From Bog-532 sp963824545 (lineage in GTDB: Bacteria; Actinomycetota; Actinomycetes; Streptosporangiales; Streptosporangiaceae), in NCBI GenBank assembly GCA_963824545.1, contig CAWGPP010000002.1:372001-436000 (forward strand): a DNA stretch of 64,000 nucleotides. The letters are read 5' to 3'. Numbering within the stretch: the stretch's first letter is position 1; every line of letters starts with the position of its first letter. The translations under genes were made by a program, and so were the position numbers. Below, in pieces: positions 50,993-59,280 of the stretch. Under the pieces are notes generated by a model. That model did no database searches and was not told where the DNA came from. It was given only the letters and a program-made list of their open reading frames with translations.

Positions 50993-51133
50993 GCGGCCGC
51001 GCGGCGGCTTGCCGACGCGCGCGCTCCGGAAAGCACTGAGCGGCCGCGCGGCGGCTTGCCCGGCGCGCGCGCTCCGGAAAGCACTGAGCGGCCGCGCGGC
51101 GGCTTGCCCGGCGCGCGCGCTCCGGAAAGCACT
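50991..51133. repeat. Three tandem 47/48-bp repeats over the DUF151 stop codon
   Basis: Units of 47, 48 and 48 bp begin GAGCGGCCGCGCGGCGGC and end GCTCCGGAAAGCACT. The first starts on the G of the DUF151 gene's TGA. The second and third are identical. Each contains a NotI-like GCGGCCGC palindrome. Confidence 0.9.
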
Positions 51134-51338
51134 GAACGGTCGCCCTACGTTTACGCAACGTCGCTGCGGGACACTGTTAACCCAGGTGGCAAGGCCATGT
51201 CAGGGCGCCGGTGATTGCGCATCCCGGGCCGGTATGCCTGACTTAGACGGAATGTCGCGACGCGCCGTGTGGGATCGTTGACGCCGTGAGCTGGCCGGCT
51301 TACGGTTCGAGACGAGTACCCAGGGTGGTCAGCTCGCG

Positions 51339-52028
51339 ATGGAGGTGGGCGTGGCGGGAACCAGGGGCGCGGGATCCACGGACGGCGGTCAGCCGTCCGG
51401 TAATCGCCGAGCGAGAGTCCCCGACGCCGAGGAGCAGGGCACGCTGTTCGACACTGCCGAGGACGCAGGCCAGGGCGTTGCCGAGCAGGCCGGCGGGCAG
51501 CATGGGTACGCCACCGGGTCTGCCGCACTGGGCGAGGAGCTGGCGACGATGGGGTACCGGGGGCCGACCGCGTGCGCCGCGGCGGGCATCACCTACCGGC
51601 AGCTCGACTACTGGGCGCGCACGGGACTCGTCGAGCCAAGCGTCCAGGGCGCGCATGGTTCCGGGTCGCAGCGCCTCTACGGATTCCGGGACATCCTCGT
51701 GCTGAAGGTGGTCAAGCGGCTGCTCGACACCGGCATCTCACTGCAGCAGATCCGCGCGGCCGTGCACCACCTGCGCGATCGCGGCACCGGCGACCTGGCC
51801 GAGGTCACCCTGATGAGCGACGGCGTAAGCGTCTACGAGTGCACCTCACCCGATGAGGTGGTGGACCTGCTGCAAGGCGGCCAGGGGGTGTTCGGCATCG
51901 CGCTGGGCCGTGTCTGGCAGGAGGTGGAGGGCAACCTCGCCGAGCTGCCCGCCGTCCGCGCCGAGGACGGCCTTCTCACCGTCGGCCAGGACGAGCTGTC
52001 CAAACGGCGAGCCCAGCGAACGGGTTAG
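51339..52028 (+). CDS. MerR-family regulator (Rv1830-type)
   Basis: After a disordered 60-residue N-terminus the MerR helix-turn-helix reads PTACAAAGITYRQLDYWART, then GLVEPSVQGAHGSGSQRLYG and FRDILVLKVVKRLLDTGISL. A C-terminal region (SVYECTSPDEVVDLLQGGQG; FGIALGRVWQEVEGNLAELP) matches the Rv1830 group. It completes the garA-ftsR-DUF151-merR order. ATG 51339 lacks a ribosome-binding site; GTG 51351, preceded by GGAGGTG, may be the true start. Its ligand is unknown. Confidence 0.8.
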   Translation: MEVGVAGTRGAGSTDGGQPSGNRRARVPDAEEQGTLFDTAEDAGQGVAEQAGGQHGYATGSAALGEELATMGYRGPTACAAAGITYRQLDYWARTGLVEPSVQGAHGSGSQRLYGFRDILVLKVVKRLLDTGISLQQIRAAVHHLRDRGTGDLAEVTLMSDGVSVYECTSPDEVVDLLQGGQGVFGIALGRVWQEVEGNLAELPAVRAEDGLLTVGQDELSKRRAQRTG

Positions 52029-52104
52029 GGGACGGCGAACCGGTCAGGGATCACTGTGCTCGCAGCCCGCTGGGGCTGCTCGCCGGTAACCGTTCGCCGT
52101 GCTA

Positions 52105-52127
52105 GCCCGGGGGGACGACCCCCCCGG
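52105..52127. repeat. GC-rich hairpin element, copy 1
   Basis: CCCGGGGGG and CCCCCCCGG flank the loop ACGA, followed by AACCCCCCGATG. Closely related elements occur at 52621-52640 and 58308-58327. Confidence 0.75.
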
Positions 52128-52210
52128 AACCCCCCGATGTGGCTCTCTGCCCGTTCCGGCTGGGTGCCGTTGGCCTGGTCACGGCCGTTTGGCCGGCGCC
52201 CCCGCTTCTC

Positions 52211-52278
52211 GCGTCGGCCCCGCCCCCGCGTCGGCCCCGCCCCCGCGTCGGCCCCGCCCCCGCGTCGGCCCCGCCCCC
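52211..52278. repeat. Four 17-bp tandem repeats
   Basis: GCGTCGGCCCCGCCCCC is repeated four times at 52211, 52228, 52245 and 52262, without gaps. Confidence 0.9.
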
Positions 52279-52410
52279 CGCCGATGTGGGCAGCCGCCCA
52301 GGGAATAGCCCTGAGAATGCTGCCCACTTGCCCATAGCCTCCGCCCGAAGGGTGATAACAGCAAGAAGCGCGCCGCGCTGGGGGATCTTTGCCGGTAGAC
52401 TCATACCGCC

Positions 52411-52555
52411 AGCGACACCGTCCGGGAGAGTCCTCACGCGGCCAGCGCGGGGCGCCGAAGGGGCAACGTTCCCCGGAACCTCTCAGGCACCAGGACCGGA
52501 CGGGACAGGCATCTCTGAAGTGAGCGCCGGCTTCATCGGCGCGTAACGACAGAGG
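52411..52555 (+). promoter_or_regulatory. Glycine riboswitch upstream of gcvP
   Basis: The aptamer spans 52418-52503: an 8-bp P1 stem (CCGTCCGG with CCGGACGG) encloses the conserved GGGAGAGTCC, GGCGCCGAAGGGGCAAC and CCTCTCAGGCACCAGGACC blocks of the glycine aptamer. Only one full aptamer is present. Downstream, CTCTG (52513-52517) can pair with CAGAG (52549-52553) around a GCGCCG/CGGCGC hairpin, as in single-aptamer riboswitches with a ghost helix. It should sense glycine and raise gcvP expression. The GcvP start lies about 155 bases further on. Confidence 0.9.
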
Positions 52556-52620
52556 GGGAGCCGAGGCGGCTGATGCTGCCCGGCGGACGTGCCACCTTCG
52601 CCGGGGCCTCGCAGTGCCAG

Positions 52621-52640
52621 CCCGGGGGGACGACCCCCGG
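52621..52640. repeat. GC-rich hairpin element, copy 2
   Basis: CCCGGGGGG-ACGA-CCCCCGG lies between the riboswitch and gcvP, preceded by GTGCCAG as at the first copy (GTGCTAG). It could act as a terminator-like stem in the leader. Confidence 0.7.
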
Positions 52641-52709
52641 CCCCCGCGAGGGCGGCTCCGCCGCCGGGAACAGGCCGCCAACTGAACACTCAGCTCAGGA
52701 GGCTCCTGG

Positions 52710-55565
52710 ATGGAATTCGCCCGTCGTCATATTGGGCCCTCACCGGACGAGCAGCGGCGGATGCTCTCGGCCGTCGGGTACGCCTCGCTGGACGAGCTCA
52801 CCGAGGCCGCCCTCCCGGTCTCGGCGGACGCCGCGCCGCTCGACCTGCCCCCGGCCCTGACCGAGGAGGCGGCCCTCGCCGAACTGCGCCGGCTGGCCGG
52901 GCGCAACCGGGTGCTCACCTCGATGATCGGGCTCGGCTACTACGGCACGATCACCCCGGCCGTGATCCGCCGCAACGTGCTGGAGAACCCGGGCTGGTAC
53001 ACCGCCTACACGCCCTATCAGCCGGAGATCTCCCAGGGCCGGCTGGAGGCGCTGCTGAACTTCCAGACGATGATCTCGGACCTGACCGCGCTGCCGGTGG
53101 CCGGGGCGTCGCTGCTGGACGAGGCGACCGCCGCCGCGGAGGCCATGACGCTGGCGCGGCGCGCCGCGGGCAAGGGCCACGTGTTCCTCGCCGACACCGA
53201 CTGCCTGCCGCAGACCCTCGCGGTCCTGCGCACGCGCGCCGAACCGCTCGGCATCGACCTCGTCGTCGCGGACGTGACCGCCGAGGTGATCGCCGCCCAG
53301 CCGGACGGCGCGCTGTTCGGCGTGCTGCTGCAGTATCCGGGCGCGTCCGGCGCGGTCCGCGACCTTGCCCCGGTGATCCGGGCCGCACAGGACCGGGGCG
53401 CGGTCGCCGCGGTCGCCGCCGACCTGCTCGCGCTCACCCTGCTCACCCCGCCGGGGGAACTGGGCGCGGACATCGCGGTCGGCAGCACCCAGCGGTTCGG
53501 GCTGCCGATGAGCTTCGGCGGCCCGCACGCCGGTTACGTCGCCGTCCGCGGCACACTCCGCCGTCAGCTGCCGGGGCGCCTGGTCGGCGTCTCGGTGGAC
53601 GCCGACGGCAAGCCCGCCTACCGGCTCGCGCTGCAGGCCCGGGAACAGCACATCCGCCGCGAGAAGGCGACCAGCAACATCTGCACCGCGCAGGTGCTGC
53701 CCGCGGTGCTGGCCGCGATGTACGCGGTGTACCACGGCCCCGACGGCCTGGCTGCCATCGCCGCCGGTGCGCACCGTAGCGCCGGGATCCTCGCCGCCAC
53801 GTTGCGGGCCGGCGGATTCCGGACGGCCGATCAGGCGGTGTTCGACACCGTGCGGGCGGTGCCGCCAGGAGGCCGGAAAGCGGCCGCCGCGGCGCTGGCC
53901 CGGGCGCGCGACGCCGGGTACAACGTGTATCTGACGGCCGACGGCGCGATCCAGGTCAGCTGCGACGAGACGACCACCGACGCGCGCCTGCGGGAGGTCG
54001 CCGCCGCGCTGCTGGACCGGGCGCCCGCCGCGGTCGAGCTGGCCGCGGACCCGGCCGACGCCCCGGGCACCGCAGGGGCACTGCCTGCCGAGCTGCGCCG
54101 GTCCGGTGCGTTCCTCACCCACCCGGTGTTCCATGCGCATCGCAGCGAGACGTCCATGATGCGCTATCTGCGCCGCCTGGCCGACGCCGATATCGCCCTC
54201 GACCGGTCCATGATCCCGCTCGGCTCCTGCACGATGAAGCTCAACGCGGCGGCCGAGATGGAGCCGATCACCTGGCCGGAGTTCGCCAGCCTGCACCCGT
54301 TCGCACCGCCGGAGCAGGCGGCCGGGTACCGGGAGCTGATCAGCCGGCTGGAAACGGCGCTCGCCGCGATCACCGGCTACGACGCGGTCTCGCTGCAGCC
54401 GAACGCGGGCTCCCAGGGCGAGCTGGCCGGGCTGCTGGCCATCCGGGCCTACCACCGGTCCCGGCAGGAGCCGGACCGCACCGTATGCCTGATCCCGGAA
54501 TCGGCGCATGGCACCAACGCGGCCAGCGCCGTGCTCGCCGGGCTGCGGGTGTTCGTCGTCAAATGCGGCGCGGACGGCGCGATCGACCTGGGTGACCTGC
54601 GCGCCAAGCTGGACACGCACGCCGGCCAGGTCGCCGCGATCATGCTGACCTACCCGTCCACCAATGGCGTATACGAGGAGACCGTGGGCCAGGTGTGCGA
54701 CGCGGTGCACGCCGCGGGCGGCCAGGTCTACATCGACGGCGCCAACCTCAACGCGCTGGTCGGGCTGGCCACCCCGGTCTCGTTCGGTGCCGATGTCTCC
54801 CACCTGAACCTGCACAAGACGTTCTGTATCCCGCACGGCGGCGGCGGTCCCGGCGTGGGCCCGGTGGCGGTCCGGGCGCACCTGGCCGAGTTCCTGCCCG
54901 GCCACGAGACGGCCGTCCACGGGCACGTCGGGCCGGTCGCGGCCGCGCCCTACGGGTCAGCCGGCATCCTGCCGATCTCCTGGGCCTACATCGCGATGAT
55001 GGGCGCGGACGGGCTGCGCCAGGCGACTCAGGTCGCGGTGCTGTCTGCCAACTACGTGGCCCGGCGGCTGGCGCCGCACTACGCGGTGCTCTACACCGGC
55101 CGCGCCGGGCTCGTGGCGCACGAATGCGTCATCGACCTGCGGCCGCTCGCGGCCCGGACCGGCATCACCAACGAGGACGTGGCCAAGCGGCTGGTCGATT
55201 ACGGGTTCCACGCGCCGACCATGTCGTTCCCGGTGGCCGGCACGCTGATGATCGAGCCGACCGAGAGCGAGGACATCGGCGAGCTGGATCGGTTCTGCGA
55301 CGCGATGATCGCCATCCGGCGGGAAATCGAGCGGGTCGGCGCGGGCGACTACGACCGCGACGACAACCCGCTCAAGAATGCGCCGCACACCGCCGAGATG
55401 CTGATCGCGGGGGAGTGGAAGCACGCCTACGATCGCGCCGAGGCCGCCTACCCGCTGCCCGGCACCCGCCAGGGCAAGTACTGGCCCCCGGTCCGTCGCA
55501 TCGACCAGGCCTACGGCGACCGGAACTTGGTGTGCGCCTGTCCGCCCCCGGAGGCCTTTGCCTGA
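52710..55565 (+). CDS. gcvP: Glycine dehydrogenase (decarboxylating), P-protein
   Basis: The 951-residue protein is a full-length, fused P-protein: FARRHIGPSPDEQRRMLSAV at the start, TPYQPEISQGRLEALLNFQT, EKATSNICTAQVLPAVLAAM, then the second half with LGSCTMKLNAAAEMEPITWP, IPESAHGTNAASAVLAGLRV and VSHLNLHKTFCIPHGGGGPG (PLP Lys in the H-K motif). It decarboxylates glycine and passes the aminomethyl group to the lipoyl H-protein of the glycine cleavage system. AGGAGG lies before ATG 52710. gcvH and gcvT are not in the window. It is controlled by the riboswitch. Confidence 0.95.
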   Translation: MEFARRHIGPSPDEQRRMLSAVGYASLDELTEAALPVSADAAPLDLPPALTEEAALAELRRLAGRNRVLTSMIGLGYYGTITPAVIRRNVLENPGWYTAYTPYQPEISQGRLEALLNFQTMISDLTALPVAGASLLDEATAAAEAMTLARRAAGKGHVFLADTDCLPQTLAVLRTRAEPLGIDLVVADVTAEVIAAQPDGALFGVLLQYPGASGAVRDLAPVIRAAQDRGAVAAVAADLLALTLLTPPGELGADIAVGSTQRFGLPMSFGGPHAGYVAVRGTLRRQLPGRLVGVSVDADGKPAYRLALQAREQHIRREKATSNICTAQVLPAVLAAMYAVYHGPDGLAAIAAGAHRSAGILAATLRAGGFRTADQAVFDTVRAVPPGGRKAAAAALARARDAGYNVYLTADGAIQVSCDETTTDARLREVAAALLDRAPAAVELAADPADAPGTAGALPAELRRSGAFLTHPVFHAHRSETSMMRYLRRLADADIALDRSMIPLGSCTMKLNAAAEMEPITWPEFASLHPFAPPEQAAGYRELISRLETALAAITGYDAVSLQPNAGSQGELAGLLAIRAYHRSRQEPDRTVCLIPESAHGTNAASAVLAGLRVFVVKCGADGAIDLGDLRAKLDTHAGQVAAIMLTYPSTNGVYEETVGQVCDAVHAAGGQVYIDGANLNALVGLATPVSFGADVSHLNLHKTFCIPHGGGGPGVGPVAVRAHLAEFLPGHETAVHGHVGPVAAAPYGSAGILPISWAYIAMMGADGLRQATQVAVLSANYVARRLAPHYAVLYTGRAGLVAHECVIDLRPLAARTGITNEDVAKRLVDYGFHAPTMSFPVAGTLMIEPTESEDIGELDRFCDAMIAIRREIERVGAGDYDRDDNPLKNAPHTAEMLIAGEWKHAYDRAEAAYPLPGTRQGKYWPPVRRIDQAYGDRNLVCACPPPEAFA

Positions 55566-55614
55566 CCTGAACCCTTAACGAGGCCGCGCGCCGCGCGGGC
55601 TACGATGAGGGTCG

Positions 55615-56616
55615 ATGAGCATGGCAAAGGCGCCGGTGAGCGCCTCCTCTGAGCCGTCGGCCGGCACCGGCGCGGTCATCCACACCGAGGACCTGACCAA
55701 GATTTACGCGGGTGCCGACTTCACCGCGGTCGACCAGCTGAACCTGGACGTCCAGGTCGGCGAGATCTTCGGCCTGCTGGGGCCGAACGGCGCGGGCAAG
55801 ACCACCACCGCGGGCATGCTGACCACGCGCGTGGTGCCGACCTCCGGGCGGGCCTTCATCGCCGGGGTGGACGTCGCGGCGCACCCGGCCCTGGCCAAGC
55901 AGCTCAGCGGGATCGTTTCCCAGCAGAACACGCTGGACCGGCAGCTCACCGTCTGGGAGAACCTGTATTTCCACGGCCGGCTGTTCGGCATGGGGGCGAA
56001 GGCCTCCCGCCGGACCGCCGATGAGCTGCTCGCGCAGTTCCAGCTGTCGAAATGGGCCAAGGCGTCGGTATACGCCCTGTCCGGGGGGATGGCGCAGCGG
56101 CTCATGGTGGCACGGGCCATCTTCCACCGCCCGTCCGTGCTCTTCCTCGACGAGCCGACGGCCGGGCTCGACCCGCAGAGCCGTCTGGCGCTCTGGGACC
56201 TGCTGCGCGAGCTGCACGGCCAGGGCCAGACCATCCTGCTGACGACGCACTACATGGAGGAGGCGGACCAGCTCTGCGAGCGGGTCGCCATCATGGACCA
56301 TGGCCGGATCCTGGCCCTGGACAGCCCGGCCGCGCTCAAGCAGAGCGTGGGCGCCGACACGGTGGTCACGGTCAAGACCGCCGGTGACAGCCCGCGGCTG
56401 GCCGAGCTGTTCAGCCGCGACGTGGCGGGCGTCACCCGAACGCGCCTCGTGGACGGGGGAGTCCAGATGCACGTGCAGGGCGGTGACCGGCTGATCCCGC
56501 GGATCGTGCTGTCGGCCGAGCGGGGCGGCTTTGATCTCAACGACGTGTCGGTCTCCGAACCGAGTCTGGAGACCGTGTTCATCAACCTGACTGGCCGGGA
56601 GCTGCGTGACCAATGA
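55615..56616 (+). CDS. ABC transporter ATP-binding protein, DrrA-like
   Basis: The 333-residue ATPase has IFGLLGPNGAGKTTTAGML (Walker A), LSGIVSQQNTLDRQLTVWEN (Q-loop), VYALSGGMAQRLMVARAIFH (signature), SVLFLDEPTAGLDPQSRLAL (Walker B/D-loop) and TTHYMEEADQLCERV (H-loop His). The C-terminal domain is DrrA-type (daunorubicin-resistance family), used to export lipids or drugs. ATG 55615 and ATG 55621 are both possible. Its stop overlaps the permease ATG (ATGA). The substrate is unknown. Confidence 0.85.
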   Translation: MSMAKAPVSASSEPSAGTGAVIHTEDLTKIYAGADFTAVDQLNLDVQVGEIFGLLGPNGAGKTTTAGMLTTRVVPTSGRAFIAGVDVAAHPALAKQLSGIVSQQNTLDRQLTVWENLYFHGRLFGMGAKASRRTADELLAQFQLSKWAKASVYALSGGMAQRLMVARAIFHRPSVLFLDEPTAGLDPQSRLALWDLLRELHGQGQTILLTTHYMEEADQLCERVAIMDHGRILALDSPAALKQSVGADTVVTVKTAGDSPRLAELFSRDVAGVTRTRLVDGGVQMHVQGGDRLIPRIVLSAERGGFDLNDVSVSEPSLETVFINLTGRELRDQ

Positions 56617-57494
56617 CGACCTCTGCGGCACCTGAGGCGCCTGCCCGGCGGATCGGCGGCGGCCCCACCCGATCGGTAGCCGCTGCGAGCTGGACCGCGC
56701 TGGGCGCGCTCATGCTGCGTGACCTCGTGGTGCTGCGCAAGCATCTCTGGGAGTTCGTGCTCCGCACGCTCATCCAGCCGTTCCTGCTCTGCTTCGTCTT
56801 CCTCTTCGTCTTCCCGAAGATCGGCCAGGGCATCGGCGGGCACGGCACCGCCGCGCAGTCCGCGTTCGCAACGATCCTGGTGCCCGGCGTGGTCGGGATC
56901 TCCGTGATGTTCCAGGGCGTGCAGTCGATCGCCCTGGCCATGGCGCAGGAGTTCGGTTTCACCCGGGAGATCGAGGACCGGGTCCAGGCGCCCTGCCCCA
57001 TCTGGCTGGTGGCGGTGGCCAAGGTGCTCTCCGGTGCGGCGCAGGGCGTGCTCTCGGCCGCCATCGTGCTGCCGATCGCGTCGGTCGTGCACGCGCCGGG
57101 GGTGCAGGCGCACCTGTCGCTGCACTGGTGGATCATCGTGACGTTCGTTCCGCTGGCGTCCGTCGCGATGGCCGGTCTCGGGCTGGTCCTGGGCACCAGT
57201 TTCGAGCCCAGGAACATCGGGCTGATGTTCGGCTTCATCATCCTCCCGATCACCTTCCTGGGCGGCACCTACTACTCGTGGACCAAGCTGGCCCCGGTCA
57301 CGGTGGGCGGCTGGCACTGGCTGCAGACGCTCGTGCTCATCAACCCCCTCATCTACGTGAACGAGGGCATGCGGGCCGCCTTCACGCTGGCGCCGCACAT
57401 GCACCTCTACGTCATCTACCCGGTGGTGCTGGCCTTCGGCGCGGGCTTCCTCGCCCTCGGCCTGCACAACTTCCGCCGCCGGGTGCTGTCCTGA
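56613..57494 (+). CDS. ABC-2 type permease, DrrB-like
   Basis: The 293-residue membrane protein has about six helices: EFVLRTLIQPFLLCFVFLFV, TILVPGVVGISVMFQGVQSI, LVAVAKVLSGAAQGVLSAAI, WWIIVTFVPLASVAMAGLGL, IGLMFGFIILPITFLGGTYY and HLYVIYPVVLAFGAGFLALG. It fits the ABC-2 family, including the LTREIEDRVQAP-like loop. Translationally coupled to the ATPase, it should form a two-subunit exporter. The long N-terminal cytosolic segment is Ala-rich. The substrate is unknown. Confidence 0.85.
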   Translation: MTTSAAPEAPARRIGGGPTRSVAAASWTALGALMLRDLVVLRKHLWEFVLRTLIQPFLLCFVFLFVFPKIGQGIGGHGTAAQSAFATILVPGVVGISVMFQGVQSIALAMAQEFGFTREIEDRVQAPCPIWLVAVAKVLSGAAQGVLSAAIVLPIASVVHAPGVQAHLSLHWWIIVTFVPLASVAMAGLGLVLGTSFEPRNIGLMFGFIILPITFLGGTYYSWTKLAPVTVGGWHWLQTLVLINPLIYVNEGMRAAFTLAPHMHLYVIYPVVLAFGAGFLALGLHNFRRRVLS

Positions 57495-57572
57495 GCCGGC
57501 CCTGAGCTGGTTCTGGGCCGCCGGCGCGGAGCCGGCTGGCGAGGACGCGCTGTTGCCCTTTAGTCTGCCGCC

Positions 57573-58280
57573 ATGACTGCCGAAGGGCCGGAGCCGCCCG
57601 GTACAGCTACCGAGACGCACCTGCCGGATGAGGCGGCCGAGCGGCTGGCGCAGCCCGCCGACGCGTCCGCCGGGCTCGCGGGTGACACGGGCCCCGCCGG
57701 GGGTGCCGGAGCCGCGGATCCGGCGGATTTCGTCGCCCGCGGCATGGGCTACCTGGATCAGGCGATCGACGCCTTCTCCCGCGGCTGCGAATCAGCGGAC
57801 GGTGACATCGTGCCGCTGGCCATCGAACTGCTGGCGCGGACCCTGCCGCTGCGCGGGCGTGACGCCGACGCCGCCCTGGTCTGGCAGCGGGGCCTGGAGG
57901 ATCCCGACCCGGCCGTCGAGGCCGCCGTCCGGACGCGGCTGCGCCGCGCCTTCGGCGGGGACGAGGTACCGGCCGACGGTGACGCCGCCGAGGAGCCAGC
58001 CTGGTGGGAAGGGTTCGTAGAGGCCGCCGTCTGCTACGGCACGCTGCCGTTGCTAGCCAACGAGCTGTTCGGCGCCCTCGACCAGATGTACTCGCTGGCG
58101 GCCCTGCCGCTGGCCCAGGGCGGGGGCCGGGCCCGCGATCTGCGGGAGATCCTGCTCAGCTCCGTCCGTGTGCCCAGCCAGTACGCCTGGGGACCCGAGC
58201 TGCACGAGAGCTTCCGTGCCCGCCTGCGCGACGCCATGGGCGCCGCCTCCGACGTCCTCCCAGCCGACTGGCCCGATTAA
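57573..58280 (+). CDS. Hypothetical protein
   Basis: The 235-residue acidic protein has an Ala/Gly/Pro-rich N-terminus of about 55 residues. A helical body follows (FVARGMGYLDQAIDAFSRGC; LAIELLARTLPLRGRDADAA; PLLANELFGALDQMYSLAAL; WGPELHESFRARLRDAMGAA). No known domain, signal or membrane span is seen. The protein-like pattern and consistent third-position G/C bias support coding. It lies 78 bp behind the ABC permease and could be a partner of the exporter, which is only positional inference. Confidence 0.6.
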   Translation: MTAEGPEPPGTATETHLPDEAAERLAQPADASAGLAGDTGPAGGAGAADPADFVARGMGYLDQAIDAFSRGCESADGDIVPLAIELLARTLPLRGRDADAALVWQRGLEDPDPAVEAAVRTRLRRAFGGDEVPADGDAAEEPAWWEGFVEAAVCYGTLPLLANELFGALDQMYSLAALPLAQGGGRARDLREILLSSVRVPSQYAWGPELHESFRARLRDAMGAASDVLPADWPD

Positions 58281-58307
58281 TTGTGCTGGCCCGGGGGGCA
58301 GTGTTAA

Positions 58308-58327
58308 CCCGGGGGGCGACCCCCCGG
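58308..58327. repeat. GC-rich hairpin element, copy 3
   Basis: CCCGGGGGGCGACCCCCCGG followed by AACCCCCCGAATG, nearly identical to the element at 52105. A half copy (GGCCCGGGGGGCA) sits 20 bp before it at 58288-58300. Confidence 0.75.
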
Positions 58328-58344
58328 AACCCCCCGAATGCGCT

Positions 58345-58617
58345 CCGCGCCCCGCGGGGGTACTTCGCCGACACACCGGCGCTCGCCGGGCACAAGGCCC
58401 GGCTCGCTGGCCGGTTACAAGCGGCTCGCCGTGTCCTGCGGTGGTATCTCGCCGATACCAACCGGCGCTCGCCGGGCGCAAGGCCCGGCTCGCTGGGCCG
58501 GGAGCGAGCGGCTCGCCGTAGGTCCTGCTGGGGGTGCTCGCCGACAGCACCGGCCGCTCGCCGGGCACAAGGCCCGGCTCGCTGGCCGGTACAGCGGAGT
58601 CGCGGCTCGCCGTAACC
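58345..58617. repeat. Array of three 86-89-bp hairpin repeats
   Basis: Units start at 58381, 58467 and 58556 with GCTCGCCGGGC. Each contains GCCGGGC-ACAAG-GCCCGGC (7-bp stem, 5-base loop; the middle copy has GCAAG), followed by CTCGCTGG and then a less conserved stretch with CGGCTCGCCGT and CTCGCCGA. A half unit precedes the first at about 58355-58380. The array makes up the gap between the hypothetical gene and the Rieske gene. Confidence 0.8.
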
Positions 58618-58778
58618 GCGACGCCTTTCGTGGCCTGACTTGCGCCTTTCGTGCTATTCAGCGCTGGCTCTTACCAGGCGATTACGGACGGCCCGGTTGC
58701 TGAACGTCTGGCCGGCAGAGCCCGTACTAATGGGTGGTAAGCCAAACCGTGACCCGATCGATGCCGGGAGGATCGCCT

Positions 58779-59244
58779 GTGACGCAGGACCGCAACGCTG
58801 AGACGACCCGCCGGGGCCTGCTTGCCGGAGCCGGCCTGGCTGGCCTGGCGGGCACGCTGGCCGCCTGCGGCGGCGGGTCCGCTGGCTCCGCGAGCGGCGC
58901 CCGGCCAGCGGTGGCGGCGCGTCTCCCGGTGGCGGGACCGGCCAGGCGGCCGGCAGCGGCGGCGCGCTCACGTCAACGTCCGACATCCCGGTGGGCGGGG
59001 GCAAGGTCTTCACCGCGGAACGTGTCGTGGTGACCCAGCCCGCGGCGGGCCAGTTCAAGGGGTTCAGCGCGGTCTGCACGCACATGCAGTGCATCGTCGA
59101 TCAGGTCGCGGACGGCACCATCGACTGCCCGTGCCACGGCAGCCGCTACAGCGTCACCGATGGGCACGTCGTCGCGGGCCCGGCGCCGAGCCCGCTGCCC
59201 GCGCAGGCCCTCAAGTCCAGTCCGGCCAGATCTCGATGACCTGA
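58779..59244 (+). pseudogene. Rieske [2Fe-2S] Tat-lipoprotein, frameshifted twice
   Basis: GTG 58779, 7 bases after GGGAGG, begins a twin-arginine signal with a lipobox: TTRRGLLAGAGLAGLAGTLA followed by ACGGG. The Rieske core lies in another frame: GKVFTAERVVVTQPAAGQF, then FSAVCTHMQCIVDQVADGTI and DCPCHGSRYSVTDG (C-T-H and C-P-C-H-G-S motifs intact). One base seems lost near 58900. A second is lost at about 59223, where adding one G would restore the usual ending VQSGQISMT before the TGA at 59242-59244. Intact, it would be an outer-face electron carrier next to the reductase. Sequencing error is possible. Confidence 0.75.
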
Positions 59245-59280
59245 TGCCCGCACACGGCAACGGCTCAGGAGGGGACTGCA

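Larger units (their letters stand above)
52029..52410. other. Repeat-rich intergenic region before the glycine riboswitch
   Basis: About 380 bases hold a GC-rich hairpin at 52105-52127 and four 17-bp tandem units at 52211-52278. A promoter for gcvP is expected in the last 80 bases. GCCGGTAGACT at 52391-52401 carries a TAGACT hexamer that could serve as a -10 box. Confidence 0.5.

Noticed and set aside
51300..51330. tRNA-like GGTTCGAGAC motif
   Set aside because: No cloverleaf arms can be formed around it.
52740..54926. 728-codon minus-strand frame opposite gcvP
   Set aside because: Shadow of a certain gene; no independent start or domain.
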